The translations under genes and the position numbers were made by a program. From CALJTV01 sp034435835 (GTDB lineage Bacteria > Chloroflexota > Dehalococcoidia > GIF9 > UBA5629): 64,000 nucleotides of DNA. The notes below the pieces were generated by a model that made no database searches, was not told the origin of the DNA, and saw only the letters and a program-made list of their open reading frames with translations. The stretch lies in assembly GCA_034435835.1 (NCBI GenBank), contig DAOTWF010000017.1, positions 124,001-188,000 of the forward strand, given 5' to 3'. Below, in pieces: positions 62,723-64,000 of the stretch (position 1 is the first letter of the stretch; every line of letters begins with the position of its first letter).

Positions 62723-63318
62723 TGTCAATGTCCATACGGGAATATTTCAACAGCAAGGCGCCTGTTTGGGACGAACTCATCGCCGAGAAGAGCACCGCCA
62801 AACTAAGTGCTCTGGCTGCCCGGCTGGGCGTTGCATCTGGCTCGTGGGTGCTCGATGTCGGCACCGGCACCGGCGTCTTTGTGCCCTACCTCCTGGAAAA
62901 GATAAACGGCGGTAAGCTGGTCTGCGTGGACATTGCTGAGGAGATGCTGAAACGGGCGCGGGCTAAGAACTTTCCCGGAAATGTAGAGTACCTGCACGGC
63001 GATATTACCCAGTTGCCCCTGTCCGACGGTATCTTTGATGCTGTGGTCTGTTATTCCAGCTTCCCGCATTTTAGGGACAAGCCCCGGGCACTTGCCGAGA
63101 TGATGCGGGTATTGAAGGAAGGCGGCAGGCTGTTCATCTGCCACAGCGCCAGTCGTGAGGAGATAAACAATATCCATCGGAGTATCCATGCTGTGCAGCA
63201 TGATATCCTCCCAGATGGTGCCGAGATGTACCAGATGTTGCGGGTAGCCGGCTTTGGTGGCATCGAGGTGGAGGACGCCCCCACGGGCTATTTCGCCGCT
63301 GCGGTTAAATGCCGGTGA
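62719..63318 (+). CDS. class I SAM-dependent methyltransferase
   Basis: 199 residues. Motif I VLDVGTGTGVFVPYL, acidic end of strand 2 VCVDIAEEML, motif near HGDITQLPLSDGIFD and VVCYSSFPHF. Methyltransf_11-like. GTGA overlap (GTG 62719; ATG 62722 possible) with the permease indicates it belongs to the metal operon. Substrate unknown; a metallophore or cofactor methylation would fit the context but is speculative. Confidence 0.85.
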   Translation: MMSMSIREYFNSKAPVWDELIAEKSTAKLSALAARLGVASGSWVLDVGTGTGVFVPYLLEKINGGKLVCVDIAEEMLKRARAKNFPGNVEYLHGDITQLPLSDGIFDAVVCYSSFPHFRDKPRALAEMMRVLKEGGRLFICHSASREEINNIHRSIHAVQHDILPDGAEMYQMLRVAGFGGIEVEDAPTGYFAAAVKCR

Positions 63319-63352
63319 GACTTCGGAGAGGGGGATGATAGAACTGCAAACG

Positions 63353-63382
63353 TTAGACTTCTGCAGAGGGTTAGATTATAAT
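63353..63382 (+). promoter_or_regulatory. possible promoter of the lipoprotein gene
   Basis: TTAGAC (63353-63358), 18-base spacer, perfect TATAAT (63377-63382). Confidence 0.45.
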
Positions 63383-63427
63383 CTTTACTATAGCCTCCTC
63401 CGTTTTACAAGTGTAGGGACGTAACGC

Positions 63428-64000
63428 ATGAAAAAACTGTATCGCGAAAGAAAGATTGGGGCGGTGCCTTGCAAGGTTACGGGACTGCTTGGTGGCATAC
63501 TCTTGCTGCTGGGCGGCGCCATGCTGGCTTCCTGTGCTTCCCCACCTCCGCCTCCGCCATCGCCAAACCATGCACCACGGATACTCTCGCTGGCTGCTGA
63601 TGAGCTTGAGGTGCCGGTGATGCAGGGCACCAGGATAGTGTGTACCGCAGTGGATGTAGAAGGCCATACCCTGAGCTACAGCTGGTCAGCCAGCGGTGGC
63701 ACCATCCAGGGAGATGGCAACGAGGTAGTGTGGGTAGCTCCGGAGGCACCCGCTAAGTACACTGTGCAGGTGACCGTAAGCGATGGCAACGGCGGTCAGG
63801 CGAGCGAGTCACTGACCCTGACCGCTTTCGCCAGAGCCAATAATCCGCCGAAGATAGTGGCTTTGACAGTAGACGGGATGCAACCGAAGGACGTTAATAG
63901 CGCCCGTAACTATGCCACCCATATTATCAAGTGCGTTGCCGAAGACCCCGATGGGGACACGCTGCAGTATAGCTGGGTGGCGACCGGTGGTAAGCTGACC
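63428..64000 (+). CDS. lipoprotein with PKD/Ig-like repeats (cut by window end)
   Basis: 191 codons visible, no stop before 64000. N-terminal signal peptide (GGILLLLGGAMLASC) with lipobox LASC, a Pro-rich linker (ASPPPPPPSPNHAP), then a first PKD-like repeat (about 50-130: VDVEGHTLSYSWSASGGTI, VQVTVSDGNGGQA) and a second one starting DPDGDTLQYSWVATGG. These folds are surface adhesion or binding modules; the C-terminal domain is not seen. Would be lipidated by Lgt (47105). Confidence 0.8.
   Translation, partial: MKKLYRERKIGAVPCKVTGLLGGILLLLGGAMLASCASPPPPPPSPNHAPRILSLAADELEVPVMQGTRIVCTAVDVEGHTLSYSWSASGGTIQGDGNEVVWVAPEAPAKYTVQVTVSDGNGGQASESLTLTAFARANNPPKIVALTVDGMQPKDVNSARNYATHIIKCVAEDPDGDTLQYSWVATGGKLT

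Overview
This window looks like a chromosome segment of an anaerobic, non-spore-forming bacterium of the Chloroflexota, most likely class Dehalococcoidia. That placement is an inference from gene content and protein style: an archaeal-type phosphoglycerate mutase, an inositol-phosphate lipid module, large multi-PAS hybrid kinases, and Fe-S protein clusters. No rRNA gene is present to confirm it. DNA is moderately GC-rich and densely coded, with many GTG and TTG starts, ATGA or GTGA stop/start overlaps, and several starts at or just after the predicted transcription start. No prophage, insertion sequence or CRISPR array is visible.

Layout. 1-2.4 kb: inositol lipid module (end of inositol-3-phosphate synthase, PimA-like glycosyltransferase, CDP-alcohol phosphatidyltransferase, small membrane protein), then purA. 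3.9-9.2 kb, minus strand: dapB-asd-dapA and rpsO-pnp. 9.3-12.6 kb: dnaX-ybaB-recR-recO. 12.6-15.9 kb: GAF/4xPAS hybrid histidine kinase. 16.1-19.0 kb: alpha/beta hydrolase and an unfamiliar ferredoxin cluster. 19.4-24.6 kb: gyrB, nadD, obg, dnaA, with a probable replication origin. 24.8-34.2 kb: fmt, Zn peptidase, mazG, tRNA-Pro, apgM, lysC, NifU-like protein, TPR protein, gyrA, marC. 34.3-45 kb: hsp20, lon, hydrolases, dnaJ, a GerW/DUF2953 pair, diacylglycerol kinase, PAC2 protein, mtaB. 45.5-50 kb: recJ, lgt, ftsY, a membrane protein and a Fur-family regulator. 50-59 kb: MarR/MFS efflux pair, MEDS/5xPAS hybrid kinase, YprA-type helicase, DUF503, zinc-ribbon protein with a structured leader. 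59.4-62.7 kb: a metal ABC transporter operon. 62.7-64 kb: methyltransferase and a lipoprotein cut by the window end.

How it fits together. The replication genes (dnaA, gyrB, gyrA, dnaX, recR, recO), the intergenic DnaA-box-like sites and an apparent reversal of G/C strand bias near 22-25 kb point to oriC in this region. The Fur-family gene and the metal transporter operon carry near-identical palindromes (TGCAAT halves), so they probably form one metal-responsive regulon. The least familiar parts are the Cys-rich ferredoxin cluster at 17-19 kb, the leader RNA of the zinc-ribbon gene at 59.1-59.3 kb, and the divergent DnaA and Obg motifs.
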